From Sphingopyxis panaciterrae (GTDB lineage: Bacteria; Pseudomonadota; Alphaproteobacteria; Sphingomonadales; Sphingomonadaceae), in the NCBI RefSeq assembly GCF_011762125.1, contig NZ_JAASQN010000001.1, forward strand, positions 1 to 64,000: a stretch of 64,000 nucleotides of DNA, written 5' to 3'. The notes under the pieces were generated by a model. That model searched no databases. It was not told where the DNA came from and was given only the letters and a program-made list of their open reading frames with translations. Positions 37,208 through 45,809 of the stretch are shown here, one piece after another (the first letter of the stretch is position 1; the number at the start of each line of letters is the position of its first letter). Made by a program: the position numbers and the translations under genes.

Positions 37208-37993
37208 ATGAGCAATCATCCAACACCAACAAAAACCGGCGCCAAGCCCTTTTCGGACTTTGGCGACATGGCAAATGCGGGGTCGTTCGTTTTGATTAAC
37301 ACTCTTCTGACGCAGAAGTTGCATCAAGTCGCAATTGTCTGCGCGGCAGCATGTTTCGCAACGGCTACGCCGGCCGTTCACGCCGCCGAAACCAGCGCGG
37401 ATGCCAGCATCAACGTTCCCGACGAGCCCGATGACGACAGCTTCACCGCAGGCCTGCCTGCGCCGAGCGAAGATACCGAGGCCCGCGCGATCTTCCAGGC
37501 GTGGAAGCGTCTCGACACCGGCCTCGCCGCGTCGATCGGCGTTTCGGTGCCCTCGCGTCGCCCGATCGAGCAGATGTCGCTCTCGTCTTCCTATGGCATG
37601 CGCACGCACCCGATCACGGGCAAGGTCGCGCGCCACAATGGCATCGACATTCCCGCACCGGCCGGCACGCCGATCTACGCGACCGCCGACGGCATCGTCG
37701 GCCGCGCCCAGCGCCTCGGCGGCTACGGCAATTATGTCGAGGTCGAACATGGCAACGCGATCCAGACGCGCTACGGCCATATGTCGTCGTACATCGTCAC
37801 CCCGGGCCAGTCGGTGAAGAAGGGGCAGGTCCTCGGCTACGTCGGTTCGACCGGCCGCTCGACGGGTAACCATCTTCATTATGAAGTCCGCATCGAGGGC
37901 GCACCGGTCAATCCGATGCCCTTCGTTCGGTCGGATTCGATGGCGATCGCCGCGCTGACGGGCGACAAGCTCGCGATGGGCGGTCCCGAGTAA
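37208..37993 (+). CDS. M23 family metallopeptidase (murein hydrolase-like)
   Basis: A 261-aa exported peptidase of the LytM/M23 family acting on peptidoglycan cross-bridges. A hydrophobic export segment is at about residues 42-60 (VAIVCAAACFATATPAVHA), then an acidic linker. The M23 domain (about 125-240) has the zinc ligands in HNGIDIPAPAGTP and HLHYEV, plus RYGHMSSY. All catalytic residues are present, so it should be active. The start is uncertain; an ATG at 37268 would leave a more normal signal peptide. A strong terminator follows. Confidence 0.9.
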   Translation: MSNHPTPTKTGAKPFSDFGDMANAGSFVLINTLLTQKLHQVAIVCAAACFATATPAVHAAETSADASINVPDEPDDDSFTAGLPAPSEDTEARAIFQAWKRLDTGLAASIGVSVPSRRPIEQMSLSSSYGMRTHPITGKVARHNGIDIPAPAGTPIYATADGIVGRAQRLGGYGNYVEVEHGNAIQTRYGHMSSYIVTPGQSVKKGQVLGYVGSTGRSTGNHLHYEVRIEGAPVNPMPFVRSDSMAIAALTGDKLAMGGPE

Positions 37994-38017
37994 CAGGATT
38001 CAGGGTCGGAGAGGAGG

Positions 38018-38052
38018 GGGCGTCCGCCGGCCAGAGGCCGGGGCGCCCTTTT
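38018..38052 (+). terminator. Intrinsic terminator after the M23 peptidase gene
   Basis: A GC-rich stem (GGGCGtCC...CCGGCC / GGCCGG...GGCGCCC) with a three-base loop is followed by four T. It ends just before the ErpA-like gene. Confidence 0.75.
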
Positions 38053-38082
38053 CATTTGCGACGGAGCGCCTATCTTGTGCGC

Positions 38083-38424
38083 ATGGCCACGCAGCTCTCC
38101 GATATCACCCTTTCGCCCGCCGCCGCGGCGCGCGTCCGCTGGATCGCCGACCGCAAGGGTGAGATCGCCGCCGCGCTGCGCCTCGCCGTCGATGGCGGCG
38201 GCTGCTCGGGCTTCACCTATCGCTTCGGCCTCGCCGAAAGCATCGACGCCGATGACATCGTCACCGAAACCGACGGCGTGAAGCTGGTCGTCGATCCGAT
38301 CAGCATCGATTTGGTGCGCGGTTGCATCGTCGATTTCGTCGACTCGCTCGGCGGATCGTCGTTCAAGGTCGAAAATCCGAATGCCGCATCGGGCTGCGGC
38401 TGCGGGTCGAGCTTCTCGATTTAA
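38083..38424 (+). CDS. erpA: Iron-sulfur cluster insertion protein, ErpA/HesB family
   Basis: A 113-aa A-type Fe-S carrier. It has the three-cysteine pattern: one Cys in VDGGGCSGFTYRF and two in SGCGCGSSF at the C-terminus. The start at 38083 (MATQLSDITLSP) matches family length. ErpA delivers clusters to apo-proteins such as IspG. The name ErpA rather than IscA is inferred from the genomic position next to xthA and away from isc/suf genes. Confidence 0.85.
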   Translation: MATQLSDITLSPAAAARVRWIADRKGEIAAALRLAVDGGGCSGFTYRFGLAESIDADDIVTETDGVKLVVDPISIDLVRGCIVDFVDSLGGSSFKVENPNAASGCGCGSSFSI

Positions 38425-38507
38425 GCACATTCTTTTCGTCATGCGGAAACAAGTTCAGGGTGACGAAGGGGCTGGGATCAGCCCCGGCTTGCTGCCATAG
38501 GTGGGCC

Positions 38508-39278
38508 ATGAAAATCGCGACCTTCAACATCAACGGGATCAAGGCCCGTCTGCCGCGTCTCGTCGAATGGCTCGAGGAAACACAGCCCGATATCGCCTGC
38601 CTGCAGGAATTGAAATCGAGCGACGAGACGATGCCGACCAAGGAGATCGAGGCGGCGGGTTACGGCTTTCTCTATCACGGCCAAAAAGGCTTCAACGGCG
38701 TCGCGATCCTCGCCAGGGGGACGCAGCCGGTCGAAGTCCAGCGCGGGCTGGCCGGCGAGGTGGAGGACGAACAGTCGCGTTATCTGGAAGCCGACGTCCA
38801 TGGGCTGCGCGTCGCATCGATCTATCTTCCCAACGGCAATCCGCAGCCGGGACCGAAGTTCGACTATAAGCTGCGCTGGATGGCGCGGCTGCGCGAGCGG
38901 GCGAAGGGGTTGCTGGCGAGTGAAATCCCGGCGATCCTGACCGGCGATTACAATGTCATTCCGCACGACGACGATGTGTGGGATCCGCGGGCGATGGCGA
39001 CCGATGCGCTGATGCAGCCCGAATCGCGCGACGCGTGGTTCCGCATGCTCGGCGACGGCTGGACCGATGCGATCCGCAGCCGTCATCCGGCGGGGGGCGT
39101 CTGGACCTTCTGGGACTATCAGGCCGGCGGCTGGCAGCGCGACCATGGCTTTCGCATCGATCACCTGCTGCTCAGCCCCGCGCTCGCCGACCGGCTGGTC
39201 GATGCCGGAGTCGACAAGGATCATCGCGGCCGTGAAAAAGCGAGCGATCACGCGCCGACCTGGGCGGTGCTTTCCTGA
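38508..39278 (+). CDS. xthA: Exodeoxyribonuclease III
   Basis: A 256-aa apurinic/apyrimidinic endonuclease and 3'-5' exonuclease of base-excision repair. The family motifs are all there: MKIATFNINGIKARL, CLQELKSSD with the metal-binding Glu, LTGDYNVIP, the DHGFRIDHLLLS segment and the C-terminal ASDHAPTW with the catalytic Asp-His. It converges with the next gene, leaving only four bases between stops. Confidence 0.96.
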   Translation: MKIATFNINGIKARLPRLVEWLEETQPDIACLQELKSSDETMPTKEIEAAGYGFLYHGQKGFNGVAILARGTQPVEVQRGLAGEVEDEQSRYLEADVHGLRVASIYLPNGNPQPGPKFDYKLRWMARLRERAKGLLASEIPAILTGDYNVIPHDDDVWDPRAMATDALMQPESRDAWFRMLGDGWTDAIRSRHPAGGVWTFWDYQAGGWQRDHGFRIDHLLLSPALADRLVDAGVDKDHRGREKASDHAPTWAVLS

Positions 39279-39282
39279 TCGG

Positions 39283-40452
39283 TTAGTTCAGCGGTTTGTC
39301 GTAAATCTGGTAGACGCGGTTAATCTTGGCGTCGATTGCCTCGGCGACCGCGTTCATGCCCTGATTGTCGTCGAGCACCCAGCCGATATCGCCGACCTTT
39401 GCGGCATAATCGCGCACCGCGTCGCGGCGGATGAATTCGATCATCATGAAGGCAAGCGTGCTCGCCATCCGGCTGTTCTGCAGTTTCTTCGCAACGCCCA
39501 TGAGGGGGACGCGCAGGGTATGGCTTTTGGGCTTGCGTAGCCACCACAAGAGCCGCGCCCAGTTGAACGGCAGCAGCGACCCGTCCATGTCGATCAGCTT
39601 TTCGTTGATGTTCGGCAGTACGATCATGAAGGCAACGGGTTCGCCATCGACCTCGGCGACGCGGATCAGATCCTCGAACACAATATCTTTCAGCTTCTTG
39701 CCGACATAGGCGATTTCGCTGTCGGTCAGCGGGACGAAGCCCCAATTGTCCGACCATGCATCGTTGAGCAGGCCCATGATCAACGCCGCTTCGGCGCCGA
39801 ATTTCTTCTTGTCGACCTTGCGGATGCGGATGCGCGCATTCTTCTCGCCCGCCGCGACGATGCGGTTCACCAGCGGCGGGAAGCCGTCGACGATATCGAC
39901 CGCATAGTTGATCAGCTGCTTGACCGGCCGATAGCCCGCGGCTTCGATCCAGCCGCGATAGAGCGGGCTGTTGTGGCCCATCATGATCGTCGGCGGCCGG
40001 TCGAAACCCTCGATCAGCAGGCCGGGTTCGTCCCAGATCGAAATCGACAGCGGGCCGAGCGAGCGGTGCATGCCCTGGCCGCGCAGCCAATCCTCGGCGG
40101 TGGCGAGCAGCGCCTGCGCGGTCGCCTCATCCTCGGCCTCGAGCATTCCCCAGTTGCCGGTCCCCGGGCCCATGCCCTGTTCGGCCGGCTGCGCCAGCGC
40201 GAGATCGTCGATATGCGCCGAGATGCGGCCGACGGTCCGCCCATTGCGGCGCGCGAGGAAATATTGCGCCTTGCCATGTTCGAACCACGGATTCTTGCCG
40301 GGGGTGAGCAGGCCGTAGACCTCGCCCTTCAGTGGCGGAACCCATGCCGGGTCGCCGCGATTGAGCCGGAAGGCGAGCTCGACGAACTCGCGCGTGTCGC
40401 CCTTGGTCTCGACGGGATAGATGGTAATCGGGCCGTCCGAATGTCCGCTCAT
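39283..40452 (-). CDS. GNAT-like acyltransferase, candidate bacterial ceramide synthase
   Basis: A 389-aa soluble protein with an N-terminal and a C-terminal acyltransferase-like half. Recognisable segments are ITIYPVETKGDTREFVELAF, WVPPLKGEV, KAQYFLARRNGRTVGRISAHID and FDRPPTIMMGHNSPLYRGWIEAAGY. From memory this is the family long mislabelled as dATP pyrophosphohydrolase. It includes E. coli YghO and, I believe, the Caulobacter N-acyltransferase shown to be a bacterial ceramide synthase. Here it is divergent from a desaturase and 8 kb from serine palmitoyltransferase and its ACP, which fits. The ceramide role is inference. Confidence 0.65.
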   Translation of the reverse strand: MSGHSDGPITIYPVETKGDTREFVELAFRLNRGDPAWVPPLKGEVYGLLTPGKNPWFEHGKAQYFLARRNGRTVGRISAHIDDLALAQPAEQGMGPGTGNWGMLEAEDEATAQALLATAEDWLRGQGMHRSLGPLSISIWDEPGLLIEGFDRPPTIMMGHNSPLYRGWIEAAGYRPVKQLINYAVDIVDGFPPLVNRIVAAGEKNARIRIRKVDKKKFGAEAALIMGLLNDAWSDNWGFVPLTDSEIAYVGKKLKDIVFEDLIRVAEVDGEPVAFMIVLPNINEKLIDMDGSLLPFNWARLLWWLRKPKSHTLRVPLMGVAKKLQNSRMASTLAFMMIEFIRRDAVRDYAAKVGDIGWVLDDNQGMNAVAEAIDAKINRVYQIYDKPLN

Positions 40453-40569
40453 GCTGGTTTCCTGAAAGGGGCGTCCTATATGATTGGCGACGCATTAGGG
40501 CATTGATGTGGCACTGGCGAGCCGCATTCGGCCATTTTGCTGCCACGAAAATATGATGAAGATCGGGCT

Positions 40570-41697
40570 ATGTTAGCGATGAACACCCCTGCCGACCGGC
40601 CGTCGGCGAACCCTGCTGTCGACCGGCTGTCGGCGCCGCAGGCGGCCGCGATGCCGAAATCCGCGATCGCCGATGATATGGCGATGATCCGCGCGGCGTC
40701 CGAGCTGACGCGTGACCTGACCGCGCCCAGCCCGCGCATCTACTGGACCGACTTTCTTGCGTCGGCCTTCGTCGGCTATGCGGCGGTCGCGGCGGCGATC
40801 TTTGCGCCGTCGACCGCATTGATGCTCGTTGCGGCGCTGGTCGCTGTGCTGGCGCTCTACCGGGCGGGCAGCTTCATCCACGAAATCACGCATATCCGCA
40901 AAAATGCGCTGCCGGGTTTCCGCCTCGGCTGGAATATCGTGCTTGGCGTGCCGTTGCTGATCCCGTCCTTCATGTACGAAGGCATTCACAGCCTGCACCA
41001 CAACCGGACCAAATATGGCACGGTCGACGATCCCGAATATCTGCCGCTCGCGCTGATGAAGCCGTGGACGGTGCCGCTGTTCGTCGTCACGGCGACGCTG
41101 GGGCCGCTCGCGCTGCTGCTGCGCTATGCGGTGCTGACCCCGTTGTCGTTCCTGATCCCGCCGCTGCGCCGGGTCGTCGTCGAACGCTATTCGGGGCTGA
41201 TCATCAACCCGATGTTCCGCCGCAAGCCGCCCGAAGGCGAATTCCGCCGCCAGTGGGCGTGGCAGGAGGGCGGCGCCTGGGCGTGGTCGACGTTGCTGAT
41301 CGCCGCCGGCGTCCTTGGCTGGGTGCCGCTGCGGGCGCTGCTGATCTTCGGTGCGATCGCCGCCGCGACGCTTGTCCTCAACCAGATCCGTACGCTTGTC
41401 GCGCATCTCTGGGAAAATGACGGCGACGTGCTGACCGTGACCGCACAGTTCCTCGACAGCGTCAACGTCCCGCCGCCGGGACTACTCCCCGAACTCTGGG
41501 CGCCGGTGGGACTGCGCTATCATGCGCTGCATCACCTGCTGCCCGGCGTTCCCTATCATGCGCTGCCTGAGGCGCATCGCCGTCTGAAGGACGCGCTGCC
41601 GACTGATTCGCAATATCATGGGGCGAATTATGCGGGCTTGCCGGGGCTCGTCGTACGGCTGGTCGCGGGTTCGGCGCGGGGCGGGGCGGCGGGCTGA
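40570..41697 (+). CDS. Membrane fatty acid desaturase/hydroxylase-family protein
   Basis: A 375-aa integral membrane di-iron enzyme. The three histidine boxes are HEITH (about 108), HSLHHN (about 141) and HALHH (about 320), set among hydrophobic helices. Such enzymes desaturate or hydroxylate acyl or sphingoid chains. It is divergent from the candidate ceramide synthase with 117 bp between the starts, so a shared control region and a sphingolipid substrate are plausible but unproven. Start set at ATG 40570; an ATG at 40579 and an upstream TTG are alternatives, and no clear Shine-Dalgarno decides. Confidence 0.82.
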   Translation: MLAMNTPADRPSANPAVDRLSAPQAAAMPKSAIADDMAMIRAASELTRDLTAPSPRIYWTDFLASAFVGYAAVAAAIFAPSTALMLVAALVAVLALYRAGSFIHEITHIRKNALPGFRLGWNIVLGVPLLIPSFMYEGIHSLHHNRTKYGTVDDPEYLPLALMKPWTVPLFVVTATLGPLALLLRYAVLTPLSFLIPPLRRVVVERYSGLIINPMFRRKPPEGEFRRQWAWQEGGAWAWSTLLIAAGVLGWVPLRALLIFGAIAAATLVLNQIRTLVAHLWENDGDVLTVTAQFLDSVNVPPPGLLPELWAPVGLRYHALHHLLPGVPYHALPEAHRRLKDALPTDSQYHGANYAGLPGLVVRLVAGSARGGAAG

Positions 41698-41766
41698 ATC
41701 GACGAAAGCGGGCCCGCCCGGCGGATGGCGGCTTTGGGGTGGGGAGCGGCCGTTGGCTACCCATCG

Positions 41767-41854
41767 ATAATCGTCGCCCCCGCGAAGGCGGGGGCCGCCG
41801 TCGGCCTGGCGCAAGGTTGCCAGCGGCCCCCGCCTTCGCGGGGGCGACGGTTAT
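41767..41854. repeat. Palindromic repeat, family E
   Basis: ATAATCGTCGCCCCCGCGAA with GGCGGGGGCCG on the left, mirrored by CGGCCCCCGCC and TTCGCGGGGGCGACGGTTAT on the right. It separates the convergent desaturase and lptG genes, so it could end transcription from both sides. Confidence 0.8.
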
Positions 41855-41910
41855 TTAGCTAGGGTCCGCTATCGGCCGTTAGCGGTCATTTTCCCAAAGG
41901 CTTGTCGGCC

Positions 41911-43008
41911 TTATTCCTCGGTCCGGATTAAGATCATCTCGCCGATCAGCGCGAAGAGGATGAATGGTCCCCAAGCGGCGAGAAACGGCGTGTAGGCGCC
42001 CAGATCGCCCATCGCGAGCGCGAAATTGTCGGCGACGAAATAGGCGAAGCCGAGCGCCATGCCGAGGATCGCGCGCACGAACAGCTTGCCCGAACGCGCG
42101 AGACCGAATGCCGCGACCGCGCCGAGCAGCGGCATCAATATCGCCGACAGCGGCCCCGAAATCTTGTGCCACAGCACGCCCTTCAACGCATCGACCGGAC
42201 GCCCGGCGGCTTCGAGATCGGCGATCGCCGACTGGAGCTGGAGGAAGGGCAGTTCGTCGCCATCGACCTGCGCGAGGGTGAACTGGTCGGGCCGCACCCC
42301 CTTCGCCGCGACGATGTTGCCGAGCGGTTCGAGCGTTCCCGAGCGGCGCAGGAAGCGCTTCGCATTGGTAAGTTCCCAGCCGCCGGCGACCGCGCGCGCG
42401 CTGTCGGCCGACAGGATCGACGACAGGACGCCCTGGGTGCGTTCGTAGATCGCGACCTTGCCGAGCACCACCGCGCCGCCGCCCGTCTGCACCGTCTGGG
42501 CATTGATCAGATCGTCGCCGGCGCGCACCCAGATGTTGCTGCGCAGCCCGTTGTCCTTTGGAACCTGCGCATATTGCACCTTCTGCCAGGCGCTGAGCGC
42601 GGCGTTTGACCGCGTCACGATCCGCTCGTTGAAGACAAAGCTGATCCCGGCGACGAGCAACGCCGCGAGGAACAGCGGCGCCAGCACCTGATGCGCCGAC
42701 ATGCCCGACGCCTTCATCGCGATCACCTCGCTGTTCTGGTTGAGCGTGATCAGGGTCAGGATCGTGCCGAGAAGCACCGAAAACGGCAGGAAGGTCTCGA
42801 TAATCTGCGGCAGGCGCAAGCCCACATAGCGCCACACATCGCTGTCGCTGTTGCCGGCGACCGCCAATATCTTGCCGCTCTCGCCCAGCAGGTCGAGCGT
42901 TTGCAGGATCAGCACGAGCGCGAACAGGATCGCGAAGCTGCGGATGAGGAACAGGCGCCCGACATAGAATGCCATCGTACGCGAGGGGAAGAAATGAAGC
43001 TGGTGCAT
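41911..43008 (-). CDS. lptG: LPS export permease LptG
   Basis: A 365-aa permease of the LptB2FG ABC transporter, which lifts lipopolysaccharide (or, in sphingomonads, possibly glycosphingolipid) from the inner membrane to the LptA bridge. It has the YjgP/YjgQ layout: three N-terminal helices, a periplasmic beta-jellyroll (about 130-265) and three C-terminal helices. The IETFLPFSVLLGTILTLITLNQNSEVIAMKASG coupling region is typical. It starts inside the lptF stop codon (ATGA), so the two are translated together. Confidence 0.92.
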   Translation of the reverse strand: MHQLHFFPSRTMAFYVGRLFLIRSFAILFALVLILQTLDLLGESGKILAVAGNSDSDVWRYVGLRLPQIIETFLPFSVLLGTILTLITLNQNSEVIAMKASGMSAHQVLAPLFLAALLVAGISFVFNERIVTRSNAALSAWQKVQYAQVPKDNGLRSNIWVRAGDDLINAQTVQTGGGAVVLGKVAIYERTQGVLSSILSADSARAVAGGWELTNAKRFLRRSGTLEPLGNIVAAKGVRPDQFTLAQVDGDELPFLQLQSAIADLEAAGRPVDALKGVLWHKISGPLSAILMPLLGAVAAFGLARSGKLFVRAILGMALGFAYFVADNFALAMGDLGAYTPFLAAWGPFILFALIGEMILIRTEE

Positions 43009-44216
43009 CAGGCGATCTTGGGCTTGCGCTGGAACATGGTGAGGAAGCCGCGGATTTTCTGGCCAGCCTTGGCCGCGACGCGTTCGAGCGCGCCGATTGG
43101 CTGGCCGCCGGGAACGTGGGCGACAGTATAATACATCCACACCGCGAGCGCCGCGAACAGGAGGAAGGGCACCCAGAGCGCGAGGATCGGGTCGACGGTG
43201 CCGCGCGCGCCCAGATCCTCGGCATATTGGTTGATCTTGTGCTGGGTGACGAGGAGGACGATCGACAGGAAGACGCCCAGGGACGAGGTCGATCGCTTCG
43301 GCGGGATGGCGAGGGCGATCGCGATCAGCGGGATCAGGAACATCGACATCACCTCGACGATGCGGAAGTGGAAATTCGCCCGCAGCTCCAGCCTTGTGGC
43401 TGCCGATTCATTCTTGTCCTTGCCCGCGACGAACAGTTCGGGAATCGTCATCTCGCGATCGGCGCCGCCACGGGTGCGGAACGCCTCGATCTTGGGGAGT
43501 GGGATCGGCAGGTCGTGGTTGTCGAAACTCAGCACGCGCGGGACCGAGAATTTGGGCGATTCGTGGATCAGCACCCCCTGCGTCAGCCGCAGGATGATCG
43601 TGTTCGGATCGTCGGTCGCGAGGAATTGTCCCCGCGACGCGGTCGCCGACACGCTCTGCCCGTCCTTTTGCTCGCCGCGCACGAAGATGCCGCGCAGGCT
43701 GCGCCCGTCATTAAAGCTTTCCTCGATCCGCAGCGTCATGCGGTCGCCCAATTTGGTGAATTCGCCGACCTTGATCGAGGCACCGAGCGCACCCGAGCGC
43801 AGTTCGAATTGCAAGCCTTCATAGGCGTAGCGCGCCACCGGCTGGATAAAGCCGACGATCGCGAGATTGAGCGCCGCGAGCGCGATGGCGTAAGCGAACG
43901 GGACGCGCATCAGGCGCCCGAAACTCATGCCGACGCCCTTCAGCACGTCGAGTTCGCTCGACGTCGCGAGTCGCCGGAAGGCCAGCAGGATGCCGAGCAT
44001 CAGCCCGATCGGGATGCCGAGCGAGAGATATTCGGGAATCAGATTGGCGAGCATCCGCCACACGACGCTGACCGGCCCGCCTTCGGTGGCGACGAAATCG
44101 AACAGCCGCAGCATCTTTTCGAGCACGAGCAGCATCGCCGACAGGACGAGCGTGCCGAGCATGGGAAAGAAGATGAGCCGCGAGATGTAGCGGTCGATGG
44201 CAGGTAGCTTATTCAA
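43008..44216 (-). CDS. lptF: LPS export permease LptF
   Basis: The 402-aa partner of LptG. It begins MNKLPAIDRYISRLIFFPM and has IPEYLSLGIPIGLMLGILLAFRRLATSSELDVLKGVGMS, the conserved cytoplasmic loop contacting LptB, then a periplasmic domain and three C-terminal helices. First gene of a two-gene operon with lptG. lptB, lptA and lptC are not in the window. Why an expected glycosphingolipid producer keeps LptFG is of interest for lipid transport. Confidence 0.92.
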   Translation of the reverse strand: MNKLPAIDRYISRLIFFPMLGTLVLSAMLLVLEKMLRLFDFVATEGGPVSVVWRMLANLIPEYLSLGIPIGLMLGILLAFRRLATSSELDVLKGVGMSFGRLMRVPFAYAIALAALNLAIVGFIQPVARYAYEGLQFELRSGALGASIKVGEFTKLGDRMTLRIEESFNDGRSLRGIFVRGEQKDGQSVSATASRGQFLATDDPNTIILRLTQGVLIHESPKFSVPRVLSFDNHDLPIPLPKIEAFRTRGGADREMTIPELFVAGKDKNESAATRLELRANFHFRIVEVMSMFLIPLIAIALAIPPKRSTSSLGVFLSIVLLVTQHKINQYAEDLGARGTVDPILALWVPFLLFAALAVWMYYTVAHVPGGQPIGALERVAAKAGQKIRGFLTMFQRKPKIA

Positions 44217-44349
44217 TCTTTCGTCGCCCCATCACCATGATTTGGCCGCAAATGGTTCCGATATGCCGTTTCAAGGGCGACAGGGACCCGTGTCGGCATA
44301 TGCTTTTTGCGTCGCCGACGTGGCTATAACCTCTGGAGGTATTGAGGTC

Positions 44350-44823
44350 ATGTCGAAAATTTTACCGGCGTCGCTCTGCGTTGCGTTGCTCGCTTTCGCC
44401 GTGTCGGCGCAGGCGGAAGGCCGGATCATCTCGAACGACCTGTCGAAATGCAGAAGCGGCCCGTCCACCCTGGTGCAGATCAGCGGCGTCAAGGCGTCGA
44501 GCGGCAAGATTCGCGTGCAAAGCTATCGAGGAACGGCGGCGGACTGGCTTGCCAAGGGACGCTGGCTGACCCGGATCGAGGTTCCCGCGCGGGCGGGCTC
44601 GATGACCGTTTGCGTGCCGCTGCCCGAAGCGGGCGTTTATGGCATTGCGGTGCGTCACGACGTCAACGGCAACGGCAAGACCGACCTGACGTCGGACGGC
44701 GGCGGGATGTCGAACAATCCCAGCATCAACGTCTTCAACCTCGGCAAGCCGAGTTACAAGAAGACGGCTTTTTCGGTTGGAGATGCGCCCAAGACGATCT
44801 CCATCTCGATGAAATATATGTAA
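44350..44823 (+). CDS. Secreted DUF2141 protein
   Basis: A 157-aa exported protein with a signal peptide (MSKILPASLCVALLAFAVSAQA) and a DUF2141 domain, recognised by VRHDVNGNGKTDL, a calcium-binding-like Asp/Asn loop, and by the SGKIRVQSYRG strand. Function unknown. Two good ribosome-binding sequences (TGGAGG, TGAGG) precede the ATG. Seven bases separate it from the lipid kinase gene, so it is the first gene of a three-gene unit with the kinase and the Tam41-like protein. Confidence 0.85.
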   Translation: MSKILPASLCVALLAFAVSAQAEGRIISNDLSKCRSGPSTLVQISGVKASSGKIRVQSYRGTAADWLAKGRWLTRIEVPARAGSMTVCVPLPEAGVYGIAVRHDVNGNGKTDLTSDGGGMSNNPSINVFNLGKPSYKKTAFSVGDAPKTISISMKYM

Positions 44824-44829
44824 GCGGGA

Positions 44830-45807
44830 ATGGCCAGCGTCGCGCTCCTTTCCAATCCGCGTTCGACCGGCAACCGGGCCCTGTTGCCGCGCGTTCGCGA
44901 ATATTGCGCCGCGCATCCCGATATCTTCCACTATGAAGTCGAGGACGTCGACCAGATCGGCGAAGCGATCCGCACCATGGCGATGGTCAGCCCGCGCATC
45001 ATCGTCATCAACGGCGGCGACGGGACGGTCCAGGGGGCGCTGACCGAACTTTATTCGGGCGGGCATTTCGGTGGCTCGCCGCCGCCGGTCGCAGTGCTTC
45101 CCAACGGCAAGACCAACTTGATCGCGCTCGATCTGGGCGCCGAAGGCGATCCGCTCAAAGCACTCGAGCGCGTCATCGAACTTGTCGAGAGCGGCCGGCT
45201 CGAGGAGCATGTCGTCGAACGCCAGCTGATCTCGCTCGACAGCGGCGACGACGCCGCGCGGCCGGTGCTCGGCATGTTCCTGGGCGGCGCCTATCTCGCC
45301 GACGTCATGCTTTATTGCCGCAACCGCATCTATCCGCTCGGGCTGCCGAACGGCGTGTCGCACTTCCTCGCCGCGGTCCTCGGGCTGTTCGCGATCATCT
45401 TCGGGCTCGGCGGCGGGCGCCTGCCGCCCAAGCCCGAGCCGATGACGGTGTCGTTGGTTCGTCAAGGCGAGTTCAAAGGCAAATTCTCGCTGCTGATCGT
45501 CACGACCTTGGAAAAATTGCTGCTCAGTATCCGCACCAGCGACGGCGGCGGCACCAACGGCCATATGAAATTGCTCGCGACCGAAAGCAGCGCCGGCGCG
45601 ATGCTGCGCATGATGAGCGCGACGTGGCGCGGCACGCTGGGGCACCGCCCGCTCGAAGGCGTCCATTTCCAGCAGGGCGACGAGATTCGCATCGAGGGAG
45701 AGCGGTCGAACGTGATTCTCGATGGCGAGATTTTCCAGGCGAAGAGCGGCATGCCGATCATTCTCACGTCGACCCAGCCGGTGCCCTTCCTGCGCCTCGC
45801 CGCCTGA
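44830..45807 (+). CDS. Diacylglycerol/ceramide kinase-family lipid kinase
   Basis: A 325-aa protein of the DAGK catalytic superfamily (YegS/BmrU/ceramide kinase). It starts ASVALLSNPRSTGNRALLP and has the nucleotide-binding VINGGDGTVQGALTEL (GGDGT at about 62-66) and VAVLPNGKTNLIALDLG. It ends with the beta-sandwich domain around VILDGEIFQ. It would phosphorylate a lipid hydroxyl. In this sphingolipid-rich region ceramide is a reasonable substrate, as for Caulobacter CpgB (from memory), but diacylglycerol or undecaprenol cannot be excluded. The next gene starts two bases after its stop. Confidence 0.85.
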   Translation: MASVALLSNPRSTGNRALLPRVREYCAAHPDIFHYEVEDVDQIGEAIRTMAMVSPRIIVINGGDGTVQGALTELYSGGHFGGSPPPVAVLPNGKTNLIALDLGAEGDPLKALERVIELVESGRLEEHVVERQLISLDSGDDAARPVLGMFLGGAYLADVMLYCRNRIYPLGLPNGVSHFLAAVLGLFAIIFGLGGGRLPPKPEPMTVSLVRQGEFKGKFSLLIVTTLEKLLLSIRTSDGGGTNGHMKLLATESSAGAMLRMMSATWRGTLGHRPLEGVHFQQGDEIRIEGERSNVILDGEIFQAKSGMPIILTSTQPVPFLRLAA

Positions 45808-45809
45808 GC

